In this document: positions 8,380 to 16,149 of the stretch, in pieces
How the letters are laid out: each line of letters begins with the position of its first letter
Position numbering within the stretch: position 1 is the first letter of the stretch
Source: Agromyces cerinus
GTDB lineage: Bacteria; Actinomycetota; Actinomycetes; Actinomycetales; Microbacteriaceae
Length of the DNA: 64,000 bases
Direction: 5' to 3'
NCBI RefSeq assembly: GCF_016907835.1
Contig: NZ_JAFBCT010000001.1
Location: forward strand, 1,860,001 to 1,924,000
The notes under the pieces: generated by a model
The model's input: only the letters and a program-made list of their open reading frames with translations
What the model was told of the DNA's origin: nothing
Databases searched by the model: none
Program-made: the position numbers and the translations under genes

Positions 8380-9582
8380 TCAGCCGCCGAGCGGGCCGAC
8401 CGCGACATCGAGCGCCTGCCGCAGATCGGCGATCAGGTCGTCGGCGTCCTCGAGTCCGATCGAGAAGCGCAGGTGTCCGAAGGTCTTGAATCCGTCGGGA
8501 TAGAACGCCACGCGCGGCCCGGTCGTGCCGACGTGCACGATGAGCGACTCGTCGTGCCCGAGCGAGACCGCCGAGGTCACGATGCGCAGGGCGTCGACGA
8601 AGGCGTTCTGCACCTCGGGTCCACCGTCGACGGCGAACGACATCACGCCGCCGTAGGCGCCGCCGAATTGCGTCGTCGCCAGGTCGTGCTGCGGGTGCCC
8701 CGCGAGCCCCGGGTACGCGACGAACGCGATGCGCGGGTCGGCGTCGAGCGCCTCGGCGACGCGCAGCGCGGTCGGGAAGGTCTGGCGGAGGCGCAGCGGC
8801 AGCGTCACCGAGCCGCGCATGATGAGCCACGCGTTGAACGGGCTGATGACGCCGCCCACATCGACCATGGCGTCGGCCTTCAGCTGCGCGATGAGCTCGC
8901 GCCGGCCCGTGACGGCCCCGCCCATGGCGTCGCCGTGGCCATTGATGTACTTCGTGAGCGAGTGCACCGAGAGGTCGGCGCCATGATCGAGCGGGCGGAA
9001 GAATGGCGGCGGCGTGAACGTCGAGTCGACGCTGAGCAGGGCGCCGGCCTCATGTGCGATCGAGGCGACGCCCGCGACATCCGTCACCTTCGTCGTGGGG
9101 TTCGCGATGGCCTCGATGTGCACGAGACGCGTGTTCGGGCGGAGCGCCGCACGCACCGCGTCGAGGTCGCTCGTGTCGACGAAATCGGCCTCGATGTCGT
9201 ACTTCTCGGGGAAGAGCTCGGTGAAGAGCCGATAGGTCGCCTCGTACGAGACATCCGAGACGATGACGTGGTCGCCCGTCTTCAGGAACGTGAAGAAGAC
9301 CGCGTGCAGCGCCGCGACGCCGCTGGCGAGCACGACCGAGTCCTCGCCGTGCTCGAGCAGTGCGAGTTTCTGCTGCAGCCCGATCTGGTTCGCCCCAGAG
9401 TTGCGCGTGTAGAGCGGGCTCTCGGTGCCCGACCAGCTCATCGTCGACGGATCGTCGGGCAGCGCGTAGGAGTTCGCCATCACGATCGGCGTGCGGATCG
9501 CCCCCGACCCGCCGTCGACGGCGTTGCCGGCGTGCACCGCCTGGGTCGTGTCGGCGAGTTCGGTCCAGTCGGCGCGTGTCAT
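8380..9582 (-). CDS. Cystathionine gamma-synthase/gamma-lyase-type PLP enzyme
   Basis: Fold-type I PLP enzyme of 400 residues of the Cys/Met metabolism family. Visible marks are YTRNSGANQIGLQQKLALLE (cofactor-phosphate region), EDSVVLASGVAALHAV, VDSTFTPPP in the Asp-containing strand, and HSLTKYINGHGDAMGG with the Schiff-base lysine. It would act on C-S or gamma-substituted amino acids; the members of this family (cystathionine gamma-synthase, gamma-lyase, methionine gamma-lyase, O-acetylhomoserine sulfhydrylase) cannot be separated by eye. The ATG is 6 nt after TAGCGT on the minus strand (leaderless). No methionine or cysteine genes flank it. Confidence 0.88.
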   Translation of the reverse strand: MTRADWTELADTTQAVHAGNAVDGGSGAIRTPIVMANSYALPDDPSTMSWSGTESPLYTRNSGANQIGLQQKLALLEHGEDSVVLASGVAALHAVFFTFLKTGDHVIVSDVSYEATYRLFTELFPEKYDIEADFVDTSDLDAVRAALRPNTRLVHIEAIANPTTKVTDVAGVASIAHEAGALLSVDSTFTPPPFFRPLDHGADLSVHSLTKYINGHGDAMGGAVTGRRELIAQLKADAMVDVGGVISPFNAWLIMRGSVTLPLRLRQTFPTALRVAEALDADPRIAFVAYPGLAGHPQHDLATTQFGGAYGGVMSFAVDGGPEVQNAFVDALRIVTSAVSLGHDESLIVHVGTTGPRVAFYPDGFKTFGHLRFSIGLEDADDLIADLRQALDVAVGPLGG

Positions 9583-9634
9583 GCCTCGACGCTACGCCCG
9601 GCTCATCGAGTATTACGGCCGGTTTCGAGCATCG

Positions 9635-10600
9635 CTACTCGCGGGCGTCGACGGCCACCGGGACGAGGTCGATGTCGAGGGCGACCGCTGCAGCATCCCT
9701 CGGCCGTTCGAACCGCACGAGCACGATGCCGCCGAGGATCAGCAGGCCGCCAGCCGCCTGCAGCGGGCCGATCGCCTCGCCGAGCACGAACCACGCGACG
9801 ATCGCCGCGAAGATCACCTCGGAGAGCCCGAGGAACGACGACAGGCGCGTGCCGAGCATGCGGATCGCGCTGATGCCCGCGACGTAGGCGAACGCCGTCG
9901 ACACGAGGCCGACCGTCAGCACCGGCACCCACCACGGCGCGACCGTGCCGAAGTACTGCACCTCGACGAACTCCGCCGAGAACGGCACGACGCCGACGAT
10001 GCCCAGGCTGCCGAGCACGATCGCGCCCACCACGAAGCCGCTCGCGGCGAGGGCGATCGGGGGCACCGAGGCATCCGCCCGCTCGCCGAGCACGTAGTAG
10101 ACGCAGACGCCGACCATCGCGACGCCCGCCAGCAGCAGGCCGACGACGTCGAGCCCGCCGCCGCCCGGGCCGATCACGAGGTACAGGCCCGCGATCGCGA
10201 GCACCGAGCCCGCGATGACGACGAGCTGCGGCGCCCGGCGCTGGCGCGCCCAGGCCACGAGCACGAGTGCGACGGGTGCGAGGTACTCGATGAGCAGCGT
10301 CGTGCTGACGGGGATGAGCGCGATCGAGGCGTAGAAGGCGACCTGGGTGCCGACGACGGCGATGAGGGCGTACGCGAGCACCGTCCACCGGGCGTGCCAG
10401 AGCGGTCGCAGGTCGAACTTCAGGGCGATGAGGCCGGGCACGATCAGCGCGATCGCGGCGACGCCGATGCGGGCGAAGACCGCGGCGCCCGGCGACCAGC
10501 CCGACTCGAGGAGCGGCTTGACGACCACGCCGCCGGCGCCGAACGCGAGGCCTGCGGCGAGGCCGAGCACGATGCCGATGAAGCCCTTCGAACCGCGCAT
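9635..10600 (-). CDS. DMT/EamA-family membrane transporter
   Basis: A 321-residue protein with about ten membrane helices in two repeated halves of five, the EamA (drug/metabolite exporter) layout. Features include GLAAGLAFGAGGVVVKPLLESG at the first helix, GTQVAFYASIALIPVSTTLL around helix four and SSFLGLSEVIFAAIVAWFVLGE in the second half, which corresponds to the conserved EamA end motif. AAGGAGA precedes the ATG. It is divergent from the CGNR regulator gene, with only 94 bp between the two starts, so that regulator may control it. Likely exports an amino acid or similar small metabolite; substrate unknown. Confidence 0.88.
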   Translation of the reverse strand: MRGSKGFIGIVLGLAAGLAFGAGGVVVKPLLESGWSPGAAVFARIGVAAIALIVPGLIALKFDLRPLWHARWTVLAYALIAVVGTQVAFYASIALIPVSTTLLIEYLAPVALVLVAWARQRRAPQLVVIAGSVLAIAGLYLVIGPGGGGLDVVGLLLAGVAMVGVCVYYVLGERADASVPPIALAASGFVVGAIVLGSLGIVGVVPFSAEFVEVQYFGTVAPWWVPVLTVGLVSTAFAYVAGISAIRMLGTRLSSFLGLSEVIFAAIVAWFVLGEAIGPLQAAGGLLILGGIVLVRFERPRDAAAVALDIDLVPVAVDARE

Positions 10601-10694
10601 CGGCGTCTCCTTCTCGTGGTGTGGATTCGTGGCGGCGTCATGACCGAACGACGTTATGCTCGTGACAGTACCGGCAACGGACGTCAGGAGTCAA

Positions 10695-11240
10695 ATGATC
10701 TTCACCGATGACACGATCGCGGCACTCGGCTTCGTCGCCGCGCTGGCCGACACCGTGCCCGAGGCATCCGAATCGGGCGCCGACGAGCTCTCCACACCCG
10801 AGCAGCTCGGCGCGATCCTCGACGCCTGGTGGTACTCCGGCCGGCGCGACGGCACCGCAGCGGAGGTCGCCGAGGTCGCAGCCGCGCGCGACCGGTTGCG
10901 CGCGCTCTGGCGTCTCGACCGCGACGACGCCGTGACCGAGGTGAACGCGATCCTCGACGAGGCGAACGCCCTGCCCCGGCTCGTGCGGCACGACGACCTC
11001 GACTGGCACGTGCACGCGACCAGTCAGGACGCCCCGCTCGCCTCGCGCATCCTCGTCGAGGCGGCCATGGCGTTCGTCGACGTCATCCGCGCCGACGGCA
11101 TGGATCGCCTGCGCATGTGCCAGGCCGACGACTGCACCGGCATCTACGCCGACCTGTCGAAGAACGCCTCCCGCCGCTATTGCAGCACGCGATGCGGCAA
11201 CCGCATGGCCGCCCGGGCGCACCGCGCACGCGCCGAGTAG
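10695..11240 (+). CDS. CGNR zinc-finger regulator (ABATE domain protein)
   Basis: About 181 residues. The N-terminal two thirds match the ABATE stress-response domain layout (helical, with DAWWYSG and RLRALW segments). The C-terminal zinc finger reads RLRMCQADDCTGIYADLSKN followed by RRYCSTRCGNRMAARAHR, giving the four Cys ligands and the CGNR signature near residue 165. The ATG at 10695 has CAGGAG 5 nt upstream, and a TATGCT -10 box lies about 40 bp further up, so this start is preferred over a GTG 13 codons earlier. Family members are putative DNA-binding regulators; the divergent DMT transporter is its obvious candidate target. Confidence 0.87.
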   Translation: MIFTDDTIAALGFVAALADTVPEASESGADELSTPEQLGAILDAWWYSGRRDGTAAEVAEVAAARDRLRALWRLDRDDAVTEVNAILDEANALPRLVRHDDLDWHVHATSQDAPLASRILVEAAMAFVDVIRADGMDRLRMCQADDCTGIYADLSKNASRRYCSTRCGNRMAARAHRARAE

Positions 11241-11318
11241 CCCACACCCTCCGAGCCCTCCCCAGCTTTGCCCTCCCCTTGCTCCGCCTGGCCAGGCCCC
11301 CGTCCGTTCGCCCGCCCA

Positions 11319-11394
11319 CAACTGCGGATATACGATCCGACACGCCGAACAGCGGCGGGTGGCCGCGGCGCGCCAGATCGTATATCCGCAGTTG
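11319..11394. repeat. Perfect 19-bp inverted repeat with 38-nt loop
   Basis: CAACTGCGGATATACGATC at 11319-11337 is repeated exactly as its reverse complement at 11376-11394. The arms are AT-richer than the surroundings. The element lies between the ends of the CGNR gene and rpsO. It could be a terminator-type hairpin, a REP-like repeat or a site for a dimeric protein. I see no second copy in this window. Confidence 0.85.
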
Positions 11395-11459
11395 CGTTCG
11401 CGCGCGACCGAGTGAGACGGATCAGGTCACGGCCCGGACGAGCTCGCCCGGGGATGACG

Positions 11460-11498
11460 AAAGCCCCCGGCCGGCTCGTGAGAGCTGGGCGGGGGCTT
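11460..11498 (-). terminator. rpsO transcription terminator
   Basis: On the minus strand an AGCCCCCG arm pairs with CGGGGGCT, followed by TTTCG. It sits about 35 nt beyond the rpsO stop codon. The inner part (CCAGCTC and GAGCCGG) adds partial pairing. Confidence 0.8.
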
Positions 11499-11531
11499 CC
11501 GCAAGAAGTTCGCGGGTTCAGCGAGAGTCGA

Positions 11532-11801
11532 TTAGCGGCGCAGGCCGAGACGCTCGATGAGCTTGCGGTAGCGGTTGATGTCCACATCGGCGAGGTAGCC
11601 GAGCAGACGACGACGCTGACCGACGAGGAGCAGCAGGCCACGACGCGAGTGGTGGTCGTGCTTGTGCTCCTTCAGGTGCTCGGTGAGGTCCTTGATTCGC
11701 TTCGTGAGGAGCGCGATCTGGACCTCGGGGGATCCAGTGTCACCGGGGTGCGTCGCGTACTCTTCGATGATCGCCTTCTTGACATCAGCTTCAAGTGCCA
11801 T
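11532..11801 (-). CDS. rpsO: 30S ribosomal protein S15
   Basis: An 89-residue protein identical in layout to bacterial S15: [16 protein letters not shown] near the N-terminus, [16 protein letters not shown] in the middle (16S rRNA-binding helices) and [20 protein letters not shown] at the end. It binds the central domain of 16S rRNA early in 30S assembly. AAAGGGGA precedes the ATG. In many bacteria pnp follows rpsO; here the downstream neighbour is a terminator and the opposing CGNR gene, so rpsO is monocistronic. A structured leader of about 85 nt precedes it. Confidence 0.98.
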   Translation of the reverse strand: MALEADVKKAIIEEYATHPGDTGSPEVQIALLTKRIKDLTEHLKEHKHDHHSRRGLLLLVGQRRRLLGYLADVDINRYRKLIERLGLRR

Positions 11802-11833
11802 AGATGGGATCCCCTTTCTTCTTGTTGCGCGCT

Positions 11834-11898
11834 GCCCGTGGCAGAATGCCCGGGCTCTCTTTATGCGCGGCCGTCATGACGGCAACCTCAATACTCTA
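11834..11898 (-). promoter_or_regulatory. rpsO promoter and structured 5' leader
   Basis: A TAGAGT box on the minus strand at 11898-11893 would start transcription near 11886, giving a leader of about 85 nt before the rpsO ATG. Within it a perfect 14-bp palindrome GCCGTCATGACGGC (11869-11882) and a GCCCG/CGGGC hairpin (11834-11855) can fold. S15 represses its own translation through leader structures in several bacteria; whether this leader binds S15 is inference. Confidence 0.5.
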
Positions 11899-11935
11899 CC
11901 AGAGCGGATGCCTCGCGGCCGACGTGCCCGGTTCG

Positions 11936-12934
11936 TCAGCCGACCTCGATGACCGACTTGCCGAGCACCGCGCCCGACTGCAGGCGCGCGAGCTGCTGCG
12001 GCACCTGATCGAGCGGATGGGGGCCGTCGATGAGCGCCCGCAGCTCACCGGCTGCGGCGAGCGCGGCGATCCCGGGCAGGTCGCGATTGGGCACGGCAGC
12101 GAGCAGGCCGACGTGCCGGGCGGCCTCCGCGTCCGCCTCGGACCGGCGACCGGCGCGGGCACTCGCGACGAGCACCTGAGCGATGCGGCGGGGACTGCCG
12201 CCGATGTACACGGCGCGGCCGCCCTCGGCGAGCATCTCGCCCGACTGCGACGGCGGCAGCGCGCCGACCACGTCGAGCACGAGGTCGAAGGCGTGGCGCG
12301 GTTCGGTGCCGTCGCCGACGCCCGAGACCACCACGTCGGCGCCGAGCTCGGCGAGCGCGTCGAGCTTCCACATCGCCCGCTCCACCGCGGTCACATGGGC
12401 GCCACCGCGCTTCGCGAGCTGGATCGCGAAGGTGCCCACTCCCCCGCCCGCGCCGACGATGAGCACGCGCCTGCCGTGCAGCGAACCGTTCGGCACCACC
12501 GCGTCTGCCCCGCCGAGCGCCTGCCACGCCATGCTCGCAGCCTGCGGCAGCGCGGCGGCGGTGAGGTCGTCGAGCCCGGTCGGTCTCGCCACGAATGCCT
12601 CATCGCGCGCGACGACGCGCTCGGCGAACCCGCCCCAGCCCGCGGCCGAGAGCTCTCCGAAGACGGCATCGCCGACACGGTGCCGGGTCACGCCTCCGCC
12701 GACGGCGACGACGGTGCCCGAGACATCCGAGCCGATCACCCGACGCTTGGGGCGAAGCGGCGCCTCGAGGCGCACGAGCGTCGCCCCGGTCGCGAGGTCG
12801 ACGTCCCATGAGTTGAGTGAGACAGCTGCGATCCGCACGACGACCTCGCCGGCTCCCGGCACCGGATCCGCGAGCTCGGCGAGGCGCATGACCCGCTCGG
12901 GCGGGCCGTAGCGGTCGAGCACGATCGCACGCAT
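11936..12934 (-). CDS. MDR-family NAD(P)-dependent alcohol dehydrogenase/quinone reductase
   Basis: Medium-chain dehydrogenase of about 332 residues. The catalytic domain has AVSLNSWDVDLATG and VIGSDVSGTVVAVGGGV, and the Rossmann domain has VLIVGAGGGVGTFAIQLAK near residue 150 followed by GADVVV. The structural zinc Cys cluster is absent, as in quinone oxidoreductase-like members. The ATG at 12934 is chosen because GGAAGG lies 9 nt upstream; an ATG three codons earlier would overlap that site. It reduces an alcohol, enone or quinone with NAD(P)H by family; substrate unknown. Confidence 0.88.
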   Translation of the reverse strand: MRAIVLDRYGPPERVMRLAELADPVPGAGEVVVRIAAVSLNSWDVDLATGATLVRLEAPLRPKRRVIGSDVSGTVVAVGGGVTRHRVGDAVFGELSAAGWGGFAERVVARDEAFVARPTGLDDLTAAALPQAASMAWQALGGADAVVPNGSLHGRRVLIVGAGGGVGTFAIQLAKRGGAHVTAVERAMWKLDALAELGADVVVSGVGDGTEPRHAFDLVLDVVGALPPSQSGEMLAEGGRAVYIGGSPRRIAQVLVASARAGRRSEADAEAARHVGLLAAVPNRDLPGIAALAAAGELRALIDGPHPLDQVPQQLARLQSGAVLGKSVIEVG

Positions 12935-13062
12935 GCGCGGCATCCTTCCGTGGGGCTTCAGTGGCTTCGGGGGTGGTCTCGAGCTGGTCCGAGGATACCG
13001 AGCGTGCGGCCGGGCGGCAGCCGATGCTTGCGGCGCGACCTCCGGTGCGGGAAGCTGCCCGC

Positions 13063-13257
13063 ATGCGAAAGCCAGTTCTCGTCGCGATCGGAGCACTCGT
13101 CGTCGTCATGGGCGTCGTCTTCATGTTCCAGGGCATCGGCCTCATCGGCGGCAGCGCCATGACCGGCTCGCTGCTCTGGGCGATCCTCGGACCGATCATC
13201 GCGCTCGGCGGGCTCGCGCTCATCGTGGTCGGATTGCGGAGCCGACCGAAGAGCTGA
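13063..13257 (+). CDS. Small two-helix membrane protein
   Basis: About 64 residues with two hydrophobic helices (residues 4-27 and 34-58) separated by GGSAMTGS and ending in RSRPKS. The ATG at 13063 is 6 nt after GAAGCT, a weak match to the leaderless pattern seen at other genes here. The frame extends upstream but that part is polar and does not look coding. Not recognised as a named family; small membrane proteins of this kind are common in Microbacteriaceae. Confidence 0.6.
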   Translation: MRKPVLVAIGALVVVMGVVFMFQGIGLIGGSAMTGSLLWAILGPIIALGGLALIVVGLRSRPKS

Positions 13258-13313
13258 CGACGTCGGCACGGCGGTCGCTTGGCACGACGGATGCCCCGGG
13301 GCAGACTGACCCC

Positions 13314-13679
13314 ATGGGGTTCGTCATCAAGCGCGTCTACGACCAAGCCGAGGCATCCGACGGCTTTCGTGTGCTCGTCGACCGGCTCTGGCCGCGCGGA
13401 GTGAGCAAGGAGCGCGCCGAGCTCGATCTGTGGGACAAGGACGTGGCGCCCTCCCCCGAGCTCCGCACCGAGTGGCACCACGACCGCGAGCGGTTCGACG
13501 AATTCGCCGATCGATACCGCGGCGAACTCGACGCGAACGACGCCGCGCGGGCGCTCGTCGCGCTCGGCGACGAGCACGATCGGGTCACGCTGCTGTTCGG
13601 CGCGCGCGACGAGCAGGTCAACCACGCGGCGGTGCTGCTCGAGTGGCTCGGCGAGCACGGGGCATCCGTCGACGGCTGA
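13314..13679 (+). CDS. DUF488 family protein
   Basis: A 121-residue protein matching the short DUF488 form: VIKRVYDQAEASDGFRVLVD, RLWPRGVSKERAELDLW, a PELRTEWHH segment and the final RVTLLFGARDEQVNHA followed by VLLEWL. The conserved RLWPRG and DEQVNHA elements are clear. The ATG is 6 nt after CAGACT, a leaderless start. Molecular function of the family is not established; members often act as stand-alone cytoplasmic proteins. Confidence 0.9.
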   Translation: MGFVIKRVYDQAEASDGFRVLVDRLWPRGVSKERAELDLWDKDVAPSPELRTEWHHDRERFDEFADRYRGELDANDAARALVALGDEHDRVTLLFGARDEQVNHAAVLLEWLGEHGASVDG

Positions 13680-13741
13680 CCTTGCGGCGCCGAATCGCCC
13701 GGCGTAGCGTGCGAACCGATCGAAGGAAGTGAACCGTCATC

Positions 13742-14203
13742 ATGATCACGATCACTCGAACACGCACCATCGCACTCGGCCTCACGGCCATCGCCGCCCT
13801 CGCATTCGCGGGTGCGGGAGCAGCTCAGGCGGCACCGCCCGGCACTCCGGCGATCCCGCTCAACAACGAGCAGGAAGCGCAGACGACCGGCGCCACCGGC
13901 GGCGCACGCGGATTCTTCGCCTACGAGATCAGCGACGGCGAGTTCTGCTACACGCTCGAGGTGGAGGGCCTCACCGCCGGCGCCACCGCGGCGCACGTGC
14001 ACGTCGGCCCGCGCAACGTCGCCGGCCCCGTCGTCATCCCGATCCCGGTGCCGAACTCGACGAGCTTCGAGGTCTCGGCCTGCGCCGTCCCCGCGCCCGC
14101 CCCGGCACTGCTCGACGCGATCGAGGCGAACCCGAAGGCCTACTACATCAACGTGCACACGCCGACATTCATGGGCGGCGAGACGCGCGGCCAGTTGAAG
14201 TAG
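13742..14203 (+). CDS. Secreted CHRD-domain protein
   Basis: A 153-residue exported protein. Residues 1-31 form a signal peptide (basic start, hydrophobic GLTAIAALAFAGAGAAQA ending before APPG). The remainder is a single CHRD domain: IPLNNEQEA, FCYTLEVEGLTAGATAAHVH, VGPRNVAGPVVIPI, and NVHTPTFMGGETRGQL at the end, which is the diagnostic C-terminal strand. CHRD (chordin-like) domains in bacteria are extracellular and of unknown function. The nearest purine-rich stretch (AAGGAAG) is about 13 nt from the ATG, further than usual. Confidence 0.9.
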   Translation: MITITRTRTIALGLTAIAALAFAGAGAAQAAPPGTPAIPLNNEQEAQTTGATGGARGFFAYEISDGEFCYTLEVEGLTAGATAAHVHVGPRNVAGPVVIPIPVPNSTSFEVSACAVPAPAPALLDAIEANPKAYYINVHTPTFMGGETRGQLK

Positions 14204-14232
14204 GCGCGCTCCTGAAGCAGGCACGATGCGAA

Positions 14233-14258
14233 CGAGCGGATGCCGCGGCATCCGTTCG
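14233..14258. terminator. Bidirectional hairpin with GGATGCCG/CGGCATCC core
   Basis: CGAGCGGATGCCG pairs with CGGCATCCGTTCG (13 bp with one G-U pair and no loop). It lies between the convergent CHRD and CPBP genes, the position expected of a shared terminator. Confidence 0.65.
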
Positions 14259-14281
14259 CCCGAACGCAGCCCGACGCGGCC

Positions 14282-15133
14282 TTACGGCGCCAGCAGGAAG
14301 ATCGCCGGCCATCCGTTGTGCGCGTACACGATGACCGCGAACACCACCGCGTCGAAGAGCATGTGCACCGTGAACACGTAGCCGAGCGACTTGGTGAGCT
14401 TGAACGTGTACCCCTGGATGAGCGCGAACGGGATCGTGAGCAGCGGACCCCACGACTGGTAGCCGAGCTCCCACAGGAACGAGACGAACACGATCGTCTG
14501 CAGCAGGTTCGCCTGCCACGACGGGAAGTGCCGGCGCAGCAGCACGAAGACGGTGCAGACGAAGAACAGCTCGTCCCACGTGCCGACGGCGCCGACGCCG
14601 ACGAACAGGCGCGCGATCTCGTCGGGCTCGGTCACCGTCGGCCAGTTCTGGTACGCGCCAGAGCTGATGAAGTAGAACGGCAGGATCAGCCAGCCCGCGA
14701 GCGTCACGAAGATCAGGTAGAGCCACTGCGTGCGATTCCAGCGCCGGCCCGTGCGCCACGGGAAGCGGATGACGTGCTCGCGGTACACGAATCGCGAGAT
14801 GACGTACGGCACGAGCACCGCGAGCCCGAGCACGACCGCGAAGCGCACCATGCCCTCGTCGCTGAGGTCGGCCTTCAGCGACACCGTCGAGATGATGACC
14901 TGCCCGATGGCGATGAGCGCGAGGTCGGCGAGCAGCCGCTCGGTGCGGCCCGACCGGTCGCAGAGCCACGCGGCCAGGAGGCCGACGGCGAGCATCGCGT
15001 ACCCGGCGATCGGCACCATGAATCCGAACAGCAGCACGGCGGCACCGCACACGAGGACGGCGGGCACGAGGGCGATCGGATGCGTCCGCAGCTCGGGCGG
15101 TTCGACGGTCTCGGCGGTGTTCGTGCTCGGCAT
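14282..15133 (-). CDS. CPBP-family intramembrane protein, possible glutamic protease
   Basis: About 283 residues with eight or so membrane helices. The CPBP (CAAX protease/bacteriocin-processing) region is in the second half: GAVGTWDELFFVCTVFVLLR corresponds to motif 1 but carries DE rather than the canonical EE with Arg, WELGYQSW resembles motif 2 and HMLFDAVVF supplies the conserved His and Asp of the last motif. Deviation in motif 1 makes catalytic activity uncertain. Begins 10 nt after the HAD gene stop, so both are probably co-transcribed. No clear Shine-Dalgarno is visible. Confidence 0.72.
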   Translation of the reverse strand: MPSTNTAETVEPPELRTHPIALVPAVLVCGAAVLLFGFMVPIAGYAMLAVGLLAAWLCDRSGRTERLLADLALIAIGQVIISTVSLKADLSDEGMVRFAVVLGLAVLVPYVISRFVYREHVIRFPWRTGRRWNRTQWLYLIFVTLAGWLILPFYFISSGAYQNWPTVTEPDEIARLFVGVGAVGTWDELFFVCTVFVLLRRHFPSWQANLLQTIVFVSFLWELGYQSWGPLLTIPFALIQGYTFKLTKSLGYVFTVHMLFDAVVFAVIVYAHNGWPAIFLLAP

Positions 15134-15143
15134 CGGGGACTCG

Positions 15144-16034
15144 CTAGTCGTCGTCGCCGAGCTCGCCGCGCTGCGACGCCACGACCCATCGAGAGAGGAA
15201 CAGCGCGCCGGCCTCGTCGTGGATGAGGTCGCCCGCGGTGAGCACCGGGTACGTGGTGTCCGGGATGCCCTCGGCCGGGCGCACGTCGACGTGGCGAACC
15301 CGCTCACCGCGTTCGGCGAGCCAGTCGGCCATGCGGTAGTCGCCGCGCGAGTCGCCCATCGTGCGCCAGTGCTGCGGGCGGATGCCGCGCTGCTCGAGCA
15401 GCTCGACGGCCCGTGCGGCCCCGAGGTCCTTGCCGAGACGCACGGATTCGACGTCGGTCGAGATGATCGTCGGGTCGATGCGCCAGTGCACGCGCCCCGC
15501 GGCATCCGGTCGCTCATCGCCGTCCCGCACCGTGCCGAAGCCCCGCGCCGCGAGCCGTTCGTGGGCGTGCGCGTCGAAGCGCGGCTGGGCCCCGAGATAG
15601 TCGTCGGATGCCACGTGCACGTGCTGCTCGACCGAGACCATCGCGCGCTTCGTGTCGTCGAAGAAGGCGAACTCGTCGAAGTGCGCCTCGACGTAGGCGC
15701 GCATGTCGGCGGCGAAGTCGGCGGGCATCGCGAGGTCGAGGTCGACGAAGACCTCGCCGAGGCCGTGCTGATCGATGGCTGCCCAGACCGCGCCCTTCTC
15801 GCAGATCGCCCAGACGGGCGCGCCCGGCTCGAGACCTGCGGCGAGCAGCGGCGGCACGACCTGCTCGGCGATGAACGCATCGGAGCGGCCCGTGTTGAAG
15901 ATCACGGGGTTGCCGGCGTTCGCGAGGGCCGCGAGGTCGCGGGCGATCGACGGGAACGCGATCGACCGCGTCACGGGGCTCGCGATGGGGCCGTCGACGT
16001 CGAGCAGGAGGCCGAGGAGCGGGGTGGTGGTCAC
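15144..16034 (-). CDS. HAD-superfamily hydrolase
   Basis: A 296-residue HAD phosphatase. Motif I is LLLDVDGPI near residue 10, motif II the NTGRSD threonine/serine region near residue 47, the lysine is in VRLGKDLG and motif IV is TMGDSRGDYRM near residue 245. The large insertion between motifs II and III fits a type C2 cap (Cof-like or trehalose/sucrose phosphatase-like). The GTG start is 6 nt after TAGGCT (16041-16046), giving a leaderless message. Substrate is unknown; sugar phosphates are the usual targets of this class. Confidence 0.85.
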   Translation of the reverse strand: MTTTPLLGLLLDVDGPIASPVTRSIAFPSIARDLAALANAGNPVIFNTGRSDAFIAEQVVPPLLAAGLEPGAPVWAICEKGAVWAAIDQHGLGEVFVDLDLAMPADFAADMRAYVEAHFDEFAFFDDTKRAMVSVEQHVHVASDDYLGAQPRFDAHAHERLAARGFGTVRDGDERPDAAGRVHWRIDPTIISTDVESVRLGKDLGAARAVELLEQRGIRPQHWRTMGDSRGDYRMADWLAERGERVRHVDVRPAEGIPDTTYPVLTAGDLIHDEAGALFLSRWVVASQRGELGDDD

Positions 16035-16149
16035 GCAACCAGCCTATGGCGAGGCGCTCGGTGCGGTGCCCGACCGATGTCGGCGGCGCTGCGACGACTC
16101 GTGAGCGCGGTTCAGCGCCGATGTCGCCGGCAGGTGCGAGCATCGAGGC

